Assembly: GCF_042676045.1 (NCBI RefSeq)
Contig: NZ_JBHTJV010000026.1
Coordinates: forward strand, 186,001-250,000
Source: Pseudahrensia aquimaris
Lineage (GTDB): Bacteria; Pseudomonadota; Alphaproteobacteria; Rhizobiales; Rhizobiaceae
Length of the DNA: 64,000 nt
Direction of reading: 5' to 3'
Each line of letters opens with the position of its first letter. Position 1 is the stretch's first letter. The notes below the pieces were generated by a model. It searched no databases. It saw nothing but the letters and a program-made list of their open reading frames with translations, and was not told the origin of the DNA. This document shows, piece after piece, positions 26,214-34,365 of the stretch. The translations under genes and the position numbers were made by a program.

Positions 26214-26579
26214 CTACTCGAGATACGATTTTACCGTTGCGAGAAATTTCTTCACCGAGATCGGCTTGGAAATATATGCCTCACAACCGCCTTGGCGTAT
26301 GCGCTGCTCGTCGCCCTTCATCGCAAAGGCTGTCACTGCGATCACCGGAATGTTGCGCAGCGTGTCGTCTTCTTTCAGCCATTTCGTCACTTCCAACCCG
26401 GAAACCTCCGGAAGTTGTATATCCATTAAGATCAAATCCGGCTTATGCTTGCGTGCCAAATCGAGAGCTTCCAACCCGTTGCGGGTTTGAATCGTCTCGT
26501 AGGATTGCGCCTCCAACACATCGTTGAACAATTTCATGTTCAATTCGTTGTCCTCAACGATCAATACGCGCTTCGGCAT
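26214..26579 (-). CDS. divK: Single-domain response regulator DivK
   Basis: A 121-residue receiver without output domain. Phospho-acceptor Asp53 (LILMDIQLPEVSG), the acidic pair ED near residue 9-10, the switch Thr in AVTAFAMKGDEQRI and the conserved Lys are all present. DivK works with the kinases PleC and DivJ to control CtrA activity and polar asymmetry. The order divK-pleD supports the assignment. A near-consensus CtrA site lies 57 bases upstream of the start. Confidence 0.95.
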   Translation of the reverse strand: MPKRVLIVEDNELNMKLFNDVLEAQSYETIQTRNGLEALDLARKHKPDLILMDIQLPEVSGLEVTKWLKEDDTLRNIPVIAVTAFAMKGDEQRIRQGGCEAYISKPISVKKFLATVKSYLE

Positions 26580-26635
26580 ATAGATGACCTTTCCGCCCTA
26601 TCCTGCTGGACACGAACGGCCTACAGCTTGATTCT

Positions 26636-26651
26636 TTGATAAGACATTAAC
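26636..26651. promoter_or_regulatory. Candidate CtrA binding site upstream of divK
   Basis: TTGA-TAAGACA-TTAAC matches the CtrA consensus TTAA-N7-TTAAC except for one base in the first half. It lies between the divergent divK and DUF3572 genes. divK is a CtrA-regulated gene in Caulobacter, which makes the match more credible. Confidence 0.4.
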
Positions 26652-26677
26652 ATCGGTTTCCTTTAGGACTTATAAAC

Positions 26678-26965
26678 GTGACACCACTCTCCAAAGACCA
26701 TGCCGAAACCCTTGCAATCTCCGGGTTGGTGCGTCTGGCCGGCGATGACGATCTTTTGATGCGGTTTTCTTCGATTACCGGTATTTTGCCCAACGACATT
26801 CGTGAGGCGGCAAGCGATCCAGGCTTCATGGTTGGTGTTCTGGATTTTTACCTTTCCCACGAGCCTGACTTACTGGCATGGGCAGAGGCCGATGGTTTTA
26901 ACCCTGAAGAGGCAGCGCGCGCCCGTTTTGCGCTGGCTCCGGAAGATGCGACAGGCTTTGAATAA
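26678..26965 (+). CDS. DUF3572 family protein
   Basis: A 95-residue acidic helical protein with the family pattern AETLAISGLVRLAGDDDLLMRFSSITGI..., followed by GFMVGVLDFYLSHEPDLLAWAE and a D-x-x-P-E-E-A-A-R-A-R ending. DUF3572 is an alphaproteobacterial family of unknown function, often found next to divK. It uses a GTG start preceded by GGACTTATAAAC and is divergent from divK. Confidence 0.85.
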   Translation: MTPLSKDHAETLAISGLVRLAGDDDLLMRFSSITGILPNDIREAASDPGFMVGVLDFYLSHEPDLLAWAEADGFNPEEAARARFALAPEDATGFE

Positions 26966-26966
26966 G

Positions 26967-27665
26967 ATGACAGAACCAAAAAAAAACCGCACTATGAGCG
27001 CGGAAACGACGCAACAATTGGAAAGTCTCGGCTTCCATGAAAGCGCCGATCACGGCACGCGCCCGCTCCTCATTTGCGATGTTGACGAAGTCGTGTTGCA
27101 TCTGGTGGACCCGTTCGAACAGGTGTTGAACGAACAGGGCTTTTATCTGAAATCCCATTCGTTTCAGCTAACCGGTAACGTGTTTTGCAGCGAAACCCAC
27201 CGTGAAGCGACGCAGGAAGAGGTCTGGAATGGTTTGGACGTGCTGTTCCAGCAGCAGGCCAGCCGCCAAGGCATCGTTGATGGTGTAATCGATGGACTGA
27301 ATACTCTGGCGGAAGAAATCGACATCGTGTTTCTCACCAATCTGCCCCATGCCTACCGTGAAATTCGCATCGACTATCTGGCCGAGCACGGCCTCAACCA
27401 TCCACTCGTTACCAATTCGGGCTCCAAAGTGCCCGCGATGGATCGCTTGATGAAAACACGCCAGGCGCAGGTCGGTTTCATCGATGATACGCCAACAAAC
27501 CTCATTCAAGCACGTGAATCGCTTCCCGATCTGCACCTGTTTCACTTCATGGCCAACGATCGCTTCCGCGCCATGGCACAGGGCATTGAAGGTGCCCATT
27601 TCTCAACGGGTCATTGGGGTGAAGCTGTCAGCGGCATCCGCAGTGTCTTAATGGCCGAAACCTAA
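26967..27665 (+). CDS. HAD superfamily hydrolase-like protein
   Basis: A 232-residue protein with all four HAD motifs visible: motif I LLICDVDEVV (D-x-D), motif II VFLTNLPHAY, motif III Lys in NSGSKVPAMD, and motif IV VGFIDDTPTNLI. It is therefore probably an active phosphatase, substrate unknown. The start is uncertain: ATG at 26967, one base after the DUF3572 stop, or ATG at 26994. A run of nine A lies between the two and is prone to slippage, which would matter only for the first start. Confidence 0.8.
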   Translation: MTEPKKNRTMSAETTQQLESLGFHESADHGTRPLLICDVDEVVLHLVDPFEQVLNEQGFYLKSHSFQLTGNVFCSETHREATQEEVWNGLDVLFQQQASRQGIVDGVIDGLNTLAEEIDIVFLTNLPHAYREIRIDYLAEHGLNHPLVTNSGSKVPAMDRLMKTRQAQVGFIDDTPTNLIQARESLPDLHLFHFMANDRFRAMAQGIEGAHFSTGHWGEAVSGIRSVLMAET

Positions 27666-27684
27666 CCCCTTATCAGCGAAACCA

Positions 27685-28998
27685 ATGGCGGACTGCACAA
27701 CACCACTGACAGGCACAAACGGCTTTTGCCGCGATTGCCTTGCCGTGCAAGACGCCCCCCATCGCCGCTGCCAAGCCTGTGGCTCCCCGCGCATCCTGCG
27801 TCATGCGGAACTAACCGAACTGTCCCTTGCCCACATCGACTGCGATGCCTTTTACGCCTCGGTGGAGAAACGCGACGACCCCAGCTTGGCCGACAAGCCA
27901 GTTATTGTGGGTGGTGGAACACGGGGTGTTGTCACAACCTGCTGCTACATCGCCCGCATCAATGGCGTGCGCTCCGCCATGCCGATGTTCAAGGCTCTGG
28001 AAAAATGCCCGCAGGCAGTGATTATCAGACCGCGCATGGATCACTACAGCGCCGTAGGCCGCGAGATACGTGAGATGATGCGCTCGCTCACGCCTGCCGT
28101 TGAACCGCTATCCATCGATGAGGCATTTCTTGATCTGTCAGGCACAACCCGGCTCCACGGCAGCGTGCCGGCGCTAACGCTGGCGAGGTTTTCCAAGCGG
28201 GTGGAGAGAGAGGTCGGCATATCCGTATCTGTTGGTCTTGCCCCCAACAAATTCCTTGCCAAGGTGGCGTCCGACTTTGAAAAACCCCGTGGATTTTCAA
28301 TCATTGGCGCAGCCGAAGCTTACAAGTTTCTCGGCAAACAATCCGTCTCGCTCATCTGGGGTGTCGGCAAAGCGATGCAGGCAAAATTAGCCGCCGACGG
28401 GATTACCATGATTTCCGACATACAAAATTCGGACGAAGCGGACCTGATGCGCCGATATGGCTCAATGGGGCAGCATATTTCGCGGTTGGCACGCGGCATG
28501 GACAATCGGCGCGTTGAGGGGCGCTCCTCAGCCAAAAGCGTCAGTTCAGAGACGACCTTCAACACAGATATTTCAGACCGCGAAGAACTCACCCGCATCC
28601 TTCGTCGCCAATGCGAACGGGTGTCCGCACGGTTGAAGAGCGCTTCGCAAGCCGGACAGACCGTCGTTCTAAAGCTCAAGACCAAGGACTTCAAAAGCCG
28701 CACTCGCAATCACACACTGGCGGACCCCACCCAATTGGCAGACCGACTGTTCAGCGTTGGCCGAACGCTCTTGGAAAAAGAACTCGATGGCACAAAATTC
28801 CGACTGCTCGGCATCGGCGTATCCGACATTCAATCCGATGAACGCGCCGACCCCGGCGATTTAATCGACGAAGGCGCAACCCGCCGCGCGGCGGTGGAAC
28901 GAGCCATGGACAAAGTCCGTGATCGTTTCGGCGGCGAGGCGGTAGAACTCGGCCTCACCTTTGGCTCAAAGTCCAAGCGAGAGACGAAACCGGACTAG
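27685..28998 (+). CDS. dinB: DNA polymerase IV (Y family)
   Basis: Error-prone translesion polymerase, 437 residues. The catalytic acidic residues are in LAHIDCDAFYASVEKRDDP (about residues 48-66) and SIDEAFLDLSG. The palm/finger motif is GVVTTCCYIARINGVRSAMP, then HhH-type LIWGVGKAMQAKL and the little-finger domain to about residue 400. The N-terminal 35 residues add four cysteines in two close pairs (C-R-D-C, C-Q-A-C), probably a small zinc ribbon, as in a subset of rhizobial DinB proteins. No beta-clamp motif of the classical kind stands out at the C-terminus. Confidence 0.94.
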   Translation: MADCTTPLTGTNGFCRDCLAVQDAPHRRCQACGSPRILRHAELTELSLAHIDCDAFYASVEKRDDPSLADKPVIVGGGTRGVVTTCCYIARINGVRSAMPMFKALEKCPQAVIIRPRMDHYSAVGREIREMMRSLTPAVEPLSIDEAFLDLSGTTRLHGSVPALTLARFSKRVEREVGISVSVGLAPNKFLAKVASDFEKPRGFSIIGAAEAYKFLGKQSVSLIWGVGKAMQAKLAADGITMISDIQNSDEADLMRRYGSMGQHISRLARGMDNRRVEGRSSAKSVSSETTFNTDISDREELTRILRRQCERVSARLKSASQAGQTVVLKLKTKDFKSRTRNHTLADPTQLADRLFSVGRTLLEKELDGTKFRLLGIGVSDIQSDERADPGDLIDEGATRRAAVERAMDKVRDRFGGEAVELGLTFGSKSKRETKPD

Positions 28999-28999
28999 C

Positions 29000-29824
29000 C
29001 TAATTGCAGGGTTCGCTCGGCAGATATTCAATATTCACCAGTGTGCCAAAAAGCGAATAGTCCGTGTAGCGCATTTTCAGATCCCGCGAGATGCCATCGC
29101 TCTGAAGCAAAAACGAAATCTGATAGTGCGGTATGCGCTCTCCGCCACCGATGATTTGATCGGCATTGAAATAGCTGACCGAGACAGGCCAAGCTGTCTT
29201 CGTGCCAAGAGCTTTTAAGACAGTTTCCGGCTCGTCCTTCTGCGCGTTGTCCAAGCTGCGCTCAACTCCGATTATGGTCGTGGTATCGACCAACGAGTCG
29301 CCATCATCAGATCCATCAAAGACCCGCGCTTGCATGACCGTTTCGCCCTTCGTGGCGGCTTCCATGATCATCTCCATATGGGTGTTCATGAAGACAGCGT
29401 CCTCCAAGACAACCTCGCGCTCTTCCGGCTTGGAAATTTTCACCTCAAGCCCCTCGTCTGTCTTTTCAGCAGCGCCGCGCATATCCTGTTCCAACTGGCC
29501 GTTGAGATAGTATTGCGTGACAAAGTTGAAGCTCGTGCCGTCGCCACTTTCAAAGGTGGTATTGCGCTGGTCGTTGATGAAGTCTTTGCCGCCGACTCTC
29601 ACCTCTGTTTGGAACCGATACCGCGACGCAAAGCCCTCACACGCAGACCCGGTGACCTCATAGACGATACGCCCTTCCATTGAGGTGATGCCGGAACGGT
29701 TGCTGGCCTGATCCAGCACCAAATCATAAACTGCACGGTGCGGCTTCAGAGACGAAGCGGCGTAGCCAACGCTGCTGGCAGATAGGGACGCGATAAGGAC
29801 CGACGCGAAAAGGGCCTTGGTCAT
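29000..29824 (-). CDS. eipB: EipB family periplasmic envelope-integrity protein (DUF1849)
   Basis: A 274-residue secreted protein: signal peptide with cleavage near residue 22 (GYA-A), then LKPHRAVYDLVLDQASNRSGITSMEGRIVYEV, the DUF1849 hallmark. EipB of Brucella folds as a spiral beta-barrel with one disulfide; the matching Cys pair is here in GSACEGF and in the C-terminal SEPCN. EipB is required for envelope stress resistance in Brucella and is linked to lipoprotein and beta-barrel partners. It converges with dinB with one base between the stop codons. Confidence 0.88.
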   Translation of the reverse strand: MTKALFASVLIASLSASSVGYAASSLKPHRAVYDLVLDQASNRSGITSMEGRIVYEVTGSACEGFASRYRFQTEVRVGGKDFINDQRNTTFESGDGTSFNFVTQYYLNGQLEQDMRGAAEKTDEGLEVKISKPEEREVVLEDAVFMNTHMEMIMEAATKGETVMQARVFDGSDDGDSLVDTTTIIGVERSLDNAQKDEPETVLKALGTKTAWPVSVSYFNADQIIGGGERIPHYQISFLLQSDGISRDLKMRYTDYSLFGTLVNIEYLPSEPCN

Positions 29825-29976
29825 GGATAATGTCTTTCTTTCAAAGGAGGCTGCGGCGATTCATTGGCGCTGCGCACAAGCTCTAACAGAAGCCCTGCGA
29901 CACGGGAACGCTCTTTCACACCAAGCCCAAAAGCGATACGCCTAATGCTGCTAATGCCTCACAGGATACGACTACA

Positions 29977-30441
29977 ATGGCGCAAACACCGGAACAAAAA
30001 CTAGAAGCCATGGGCCTCGCCCTTCCCGATGCGCCTGCGCCTGCGGCCAACTACATTCCCTACACAATAGCGGGTAAAATCCTGACCATTTCAGGGCAGA
30101 TACCTTTAGGGCCAAACGGTGTGGAATTTGTCGGCAAACTTGGCGATACGATGGATGTTGAAGAGGGCAAAGACGCAGCCCGCCTGTGCGCGCTCAACAT
30201 TCTGGCGCAGGCCAAAGCGGCGCTGGGTGACTTGGCCAACATCAAACAGGTGATGAAAATTCAAGGCTTCGTGAACGCGACACCCGATTTCACAGCCCAT
30301 CCGGAAGTCGTCAACGGCGCATCCGACCTGCTTGCGGACGTTCTGGGCGATGCCGGTCGCCACGCCCGCGCCGCCGTCGGCATGAGCTCTCTACCACGCG
30401 GTGTGGCAGTGGAAGTTGATGCAGTGATCGAGATCGCGTGA
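29977..30441 (+). CDS. RidA/YjgF family protein
   Basis: A 154-residue Rid-fold protein: AANYIPYTIAGKILTISGQIPLGPNG, LGDLANIKQVMKIQGFVNATPDF, and the ending HARAAVGMSSLPRGVAVEVDAVIEIA, whose Arg corresponds to the substrate-binding Arg of enamine deaminases. RidA removes reactive enamine/imine intermediates such as 2-aminoacrylate. Start of a tightly packed four-gene unit (RidA, GDPD, DUF482, HIT). Confidence 0.88.
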   Translation: MAQTPEQKLEAMGLALPDAPAPAANYIPYTIAGKILTISGQIPLGPNGVEFVGKLGDTMDVEEGKDAARLCALNILAQAKAALGDLANIKQVMKIQGFVNATPDFTAHPEVVNGASDLLADVLGDAGRHARAAVGMSSLPRGVAVEVDAVIEIA

Positions 30442-30445
30442 GGCC

Positions 30446-31189
30446 ATGCTAACCCCTGCCCCATCATGGCTGATTGAGCGCCCCATAACCCATCGCGCAC
30501 TTCATGACCGCACCAAAGGCCGTGCGGAAAACTCGTGGAGCGCATTTCAAGCTGCCATTGATGCGGGCTATGCCATAGAATGCGATTTGCAGGTCACCAA
30601 AACCGGCGAAAGCGTCGTTTTTCACGACCCCGATCTGGAACGAATGACAGGCGCGACCGACACCGTGCGAAGTCAAACGCCACAACAATTGTCAAAGCAT
30701 AAATTGCTCGACACGAACGACACCATTCACACCTTGTCAGAACATCTGGAGCAGGTCGCAGGCCGCGTGCCTTTGGTGTTGGAGCTCAAGGGCGTGGAAG
30801 GCGAAGATGCGGGCTTTGTTGAAGGCGTGGCGAAAGCGCTGGAAGGATATGATGGTCAAGTCGCTGTTATGTCCTTTGACCATTGGATTTGCGCCCAATT
30901 TGCCGACCGGATGCCCAACACTCCTCGCGGCCTCACTGCCTATGGCGGAGCAGACACGACACAAATTCACCGCGAGGCTATGGATACATTCGATCTGCAA
31001 TTCGTCTCATACAATGTGAAAGAACTGCCGAGCACATTTGTGAACGATATGCGATCACTGGGACTGCCTGTTATCACATGGACCGTGCGCACCCCCGAAC
31101 AGGTGGAGGCAACCTTCGCCCACGCAGACCAAATGACGTTTGAAGGCTTTACGCCACCCAACACCCTCAACCGCAACAATCATGGTTGA
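30446..31189 (+). CDS. Glycerophosphodiester phosphodiesterase
   Basis: A 247-residue GDPD TIM-barrel. The N-terminal motif ITHRALHD...AENSWSAFQAAIDAGYAIECDLQVTK supplies the first catalytic His and the metal-binding Glu and Asp, and VVFHDPDLERMTG supplies the second His. VPLVLELKG and the final VITWTVRTPEQ are as in the UgpQ group. No signal peptide, so cytoplasmic; it would hydrolyse deacylated phospholipids to glycerol-3-phosphate. Starts four bases after the RidA gene and overlaps the DUF482 gene by eight. Confidence 0.92.
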   Translation: MLTPAPSWLIERPITHRALHDRTKGRAENSWSAFQAAIDAGYAIECDLQVTKTGESVVFHDPDLERMTGATDTVRSQTPQQLSKHKLLDTNDTIHTLSEHLEQVAGRVPLVLELKGVEGEDAGFVEGVAKALEGYDGQVAVMSFDHWICAQFADRMPNTPRGLTAYGGADTTQIHREAMDTFDLQFVSYNVKELPSTFVNDMRSLGLPVITWTVRTPEQVEATFAHADQMTFEGFTPPNTLNRNNHG

Positions 31190-32417
31190 AGTGACCGACG
31201 AAAAACCCGATCCCGATGACGTCACCATTCGCGTTGTGGATTCCATGTCGGAAATCGATGCAACTGCTTGGGACGAATGTGCAAACCCTGTTGGCAAGGC
31301 CAGCGCGGACTTCCCGTATAATCCATTCCTCACCCACGCATTCTTCCTCTCGCTTGAAGAGTCAAAATCAGCGGTCGCGGAGACGGGCTGGCTCGGCCAA
31401 CACCTCGTCATGGAACGTGCTGGCGATAATTCCGTCATCGGTGTTCTGCCCTGCTATTTGAAAAACCACAGCCAGGGCGAATACGTTTTCGACCACGGCT
31501 GGGCAGACGCTTTCGAGCGCGCAGGCGGCGCTTATTACCCTAAGCTGCAATGCGCAGTGCCCTTCACGCCAGCAACCGGCCGGCGGTTTTTGGTGGGCAA
31601 TGGCGAAGAATCCGACGCTAGGCGCGACGTTTTGGCAGGCGGATTGCAACAGGTCTGCACCCGCCTTGGCGTCTCATCAGCGCACGTAACGTTTATCGAA
31701 CCTGAGGAAGCCGACGCTTTGGAGGCGAGCGGATACCTGCATCGAACAGATCAGCAATTCCATTGGCTGAACAACAACTACAAGACATTTGATGATTTCC
31801 TTGCCCAGCTTTCATCTCGCAAGCGCAAGAACATCAAAAAGGAACGTGCAGCTGCTTTGGAAGCCAGCGGCGTCACCATAGAGTGGCTGACGGGCGATCA
31901 ATTGACCGAAGACGTGTGGGATATTTTCTACCGCTTCTACGTCGACACTGGGTCGCGCAAATGGGGGCGCCCGTATCTGACCCGCGAATTCTACAACCTT
32001 GTGGGCCAGCGCCTTTCGAAAGACATTCTCTTGGTCATGGCTAAGCGCGACGGACGCTATGTGGCAGGCGCAATCAATTTCATCGGCTCCCACACACTCT
32101 ATGGCCGCCACTGGGGTTGCGTTGAGGAAGTACCGTTCCTGCACTTTGAGGTCTGTTATTATCAAGCCATAGATTACGCCATCGCAAACGGGCTTGATCG
32201 TGTGGAAGCGGGCGCACAGGGAGGCCATAAATTGGCCCGTGGCTACCTGCCCCAAATCACCCATTCGGCCCATTATATCACCCACCCGGACTTCCGCCGT
32301 GCGGTTGCAGACTATTTGGAAAACGAAAAACGCGCAGTCGAACGCGAAGCGCGCTTGATTGCCAAACACGGGCCGTTCAAAAAAGGTGGCACCATGCCAA
32401 GCGAAAGCGAAACCTGA
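31182..32417 (+). CDS. DUF482/FemAB-like GNAT acyltransferase
   Basis: A 411-residue protein of the DUF482 family (duplicated GNAT fold, often annotated as peptidogalycan biosynthesis protein). Marks: NPFLTHAFFLSLEESKSA near residue 47, FDHGWADAFERAGGAYYPKLQCAVPFTPATGRRFL near 105, FLAQLSSRKRKNIKKERAAA near 210, and VEAGAQGGHKLARGYLP near 345. The acceptor is not established. I start at the ATG at 31182, overlapping the GDPD stop by eight bases, and the TGATG at its end overlaps the HIT gene. Confidence 0.87.
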   Translation: MVEVTDEKPDPDDVTIRVVDSMSEIDATAWDECANPVGKASADFPYNPFLTHAFFLSLEESKSAVAETGWLGQHLVMERAGDNSVIGVLPCYLKNHSQGEYVFDHGWADAFERAGGAYYPKLQCAVPFTPATGRRFLVGNGEESDARRDVLAGGLQQVCTRLGVSSAHVTFIEPEEADALEASGYLHRTDQQFHWLNNNYKTFDDFLAQLSSRKRKNIKKERAAALEASGVTIEWLTGDQLTEDVWDIFYRFYVDTGSRKWGRPYLTREFYNLVGQRLSKDILLVMAKRDGRYVAGAINFIGSHTLYGRHWGCVEEVPFLHFEVCYYQAIDYAIANGLDRVEAGAQGGHKLARGYLPQITHSAHYITHPDFRRAVADYLENEKRAVEREARLIAKHGPFKKGGTMPSESET

Positions 32418-32845
32418 TGAGCCAGCCTTACGATCCAGACAACATCTTCGCCAAAATTCTGCGCGACGAAATTCCAAGCGTACGCGTCTACGAAGACGAC
32501 CACACCATCGCAATTATGGACATCATGCCATGGTGTGACGGCCACTGCCTCGTTCTGCCAAAAGCCCCTGCGCGCAATATGTTGGACGTAGCACCCGATT
32601 CGCTTGCCGCAGTTGCGGAAACCACACGCAAACTGGCACGCGCGGTGGTGCAAGCCTTCGGCGCAGACGGCGTTACAATCCAGCAGAACAACGAAGCTGC
32701 TGGCAACCAAGTGGTGTTTCACCTCCATGTCCACGTCATACCCCGCCATGAGGGTGACCGGCTGAACCGCTCCAACACCCAAATGGAAGATACCGCCAGA
32801 CTTCAGGAAAATGCAGCGAAGATCAAAGCTGCGCTTAAAAAGTGA
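32417..32845 (+). CDS. HIT family hydrolase/transferase
   Basis: A 142-residue histidine-triad protein. The triad is visible as VFHLHVHVIPR (about residues 98-108), with the preceding NNEAAGNQV segment that contacts the nucleotide. The N-terminal DNIFAKILRDEIPSVRVYEDDHTIAIMDI is typical of bacterial HinT-like proteins, which cleave nucleoside phosphoramidates. Start overlaps the preceding stop (TGATG). It converges with azlD. Confidence 0.92.
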   Translation: MSQPYDPDNIFAKILRDEIPSVRVYEDDHTIAIMDIMPWCDGHCLVLPKAPARNMLDVAPDSLAAVAETTRKLARAVVQAFGADGVTIQQNNEAAGNQVVFHLHVHVIPRHEGDRLNRSNTQMEDTARLQENAAKIKAALKK

Positions 32846-32854
32846 CAGTAGGGC

Positions 32855-33196
32855 TTAGTTGAGCACCATGCCCGCAACCAGAAGAACCTCGCCCACCAAA
32901 ATTCCAACAAACAACGAGCGGCTGATTAAATAGGCGCTAAACCCCGCAACAGCCGCGCCTCCACGCAGCAGGAATGAAGTTTCGGCCAAAGCACCATTGG
33001 GAAAAAAGATAAACTGCGCAGCGACAGCCGCCACCAGTGCCGTGGATAGGCACCGGACAAAGATCAGAAGCTCGGAATCCTCGTCAATATCAGCGGCAAT
33101 CGCCACCGCAAGCCAGCGCCAACCCATTGTCGGCAGGGATGCCGCCAACAGAATGAAAACAAAAGGCCACCAAGAGGGATCGGCAGACCATGTCAT
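32855..33196 (-). CDS. azlD: AzlD family branched-chain amino acid export subunit
   Basis: A 113-residue protein with four hydrophobic stretches (about residues 8-26, 40-60, 65-85 and 90-110) typical of the small AzlD subunit. AzlC and AzlD together export branched-chain amino acids. The ATG at 33196 overlaps the azlC stop by four bases (ATGA). The frame is open further upstream, but that part lies within azlC and is not coding. Confidence 0.85.
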   Translation of the reverse strand: MTWSADPSWWPFVFILLAASLPTMGWRWLAVAIAADIDEDSELLIFVRCLSTALVAAVAAQFIFFPNGALAETSFLLRGGAAVAGFSAYLISRSLFVGILVGEVLLVAGMVLN

Positions 33197-34002
33197 TGCG
33201 TCGCCTCCCGATTGCGCCAGATGCGGTGCGCTCCATACGCCCCGACACCGCCCAAAACTCCGGCAATCAAGATATTGCCACCCGGTGCAACAAGGGCCAA
33301 AAGCGGTCCTAGAACAAAGCCAAACACCAGCGCCAAATGCTCTGCCCAAAGCCGCGCCGCACGCCAAATCGAAATGGCAAAATAGAGCGGCGTGAGGAAA
33401 TACAGCGCAGCCATCGCAATTGGCGACAACTGGGATGAAATGGACCACGTAATCATCGAAACCGCGGTCGCGCACAGCATCAAAGCGAGCCCGAAGCCTA
33501 CAAAATATGGCAACCGCCCCCGCACCGGCAGTTCACGGGCCACTTGCAGCGTGTGAACCCAAGCAGTCACAGCAACGAGGCAAGAAACCAGATAAAGGTG
33601 CCAACGCCGCGTATTCGGACTGCGTATTTCCGGCACCAAGGCGATGGTCATCGGCATCATGCGCAAAGCGGCCAATGCCACAGCAAGCGCAATAGCAAAC
33701 AGCGACGCTCCTGACGCGATACCCGCCACAAGGATCAAATTGGATGGCAAAGCCCAGATAGTGACCACTGAAAACGCAGTCTGCCACAGGCTCAACCCTG
33801 CGTCATGAGCCACACCGCCATAGCCAAGAAACATCGACAGCAAGACCAGCGTGGGCAGGGAAAACATCATAGCAAGTCCCTTAAGCGCATAGGACCAATC
33901 ATAGCCCTGCACGCTGTCTATAGGGTCTTCGATTGGGGTTTTTGGAGGGGACAATAGTTGGCAATCAGGAGTTTGGCGGATAGCCTCACATTGCGGCGAC
34001 AA
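33193..34002 (-). CDS. azlC: AzlC family branched-chain amino acid export permease
   Basis: A 269-residue membrane protein with about six to seven hydrophobic segments. The AzlC core is visible as FLGYGGVAHDAGLSLWQTAFSVVTIWALPSNLILVAG and AVALAALRMMPMTIALVPEI, with RMMPMTIALVP in place of the family R-x-x-x-x-x-x-x-L motif. An N-terminal extension of about 35 polar residues precedes the first membrane span; an internal Met may be the true start. Confidence 0.85.
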   Translation of the reverse strand: MSPQCEAIRQTPDCQLLSPPKTPIEDPIDSVQGYDWSYALKGLAMMFSLPTLVLLSMFLGYGGVAHDAGLSLWQTAFSVVTIWALPSNLILVAGIASGASLFAIALAVALAALRMMPMTIALVPEIRSPNTRRWHLYLVSCLVAVTAWVHTLQVARELPVRGRLPYFVGFGLALMLCATAVSMITWSISSQLSPIAMAALYFLTPLYFAISIWRAARLWAEHLALVFGFVLGPLLALVAPGGNILIAGVLGGVGAYGAHRIWRNREATQ

Positions 34003-34067
34003 TCCACGCCAGGCAAGTTGTTGGTGGGCAACAAACCTACCTCACCAGATCTTTCAGCGTCATTGTT

Positions 34068-34292
34068 CTAGTCAATGCTAGGTTCAACACCCAATTCGGC
34101 GGCTGCCCGCATAGCAGCACGAAGAAAGTCTCTTGCATCGTCATTGCTCATCAGCAATCCCACTCCATTGTGCTGAATGAAGAGACGTTGACCGTCACCC
34201 GAGAAGCCGGTCGTTCCAATGGCTATTTCTGCTGACGGTTCCAATGAAGCAAAATCGCGCACAATCCGTTTGAAATAAACATTGGTTGCCAT
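34068..34292 (-). CDS. Small protein of unknown function (74 aa)
   Basis: A 74-residue cytoplasmic-looking protein, MATNVYFKRIVRDF..., with a beta-like first half (EIAIGTTGFSGDGQRLFIQHNGVGLLMS) and an Ala-rich C-terminal helix (DDARDFLRAAMRAAAELG). The GGGGAG site six bases upstream of the ATG at 34292 supports this start. It follows clpA on the same strand, beyond the clpA terminator. No family recognised. Confidence 0.6.
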   Translation of the reverse strand: MATNVYFKRIVRDFASLEPSAEIAIGTTGFSGDGQRLFIQHNGVGLLMSNDDARDFLRAAMRAAAELGVEPSID

Positions 34293-34307
34293 ATCTAACT
34301 CCCCATA

Positions 34308-34341
34308 CAAAAACGCCCGATCCGCGAACGGACCGGGCGTT
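34308..34341 (-). terminator. Rho-independent terminator of clpA
   Basis: Read on the minus strand, AACGCCCGGTCCG pairs with CGGATCGGGCGTT around a TTCG tetraloop with one mismatch, and is followed by a T-tract (34308-34315). It lies 25 bases after the clpA stop. Confidence 0.88.
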
Positions 34342-34365
34342 GATAATTTTAAAAAAAGAGGCCAA

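Noticed and set aside
26971..26990. Run of nine A at the start of the HAD gene as a frameshift
   Set aside because: The frame is intact, and if the gene starts at 26994 the run is outside it.
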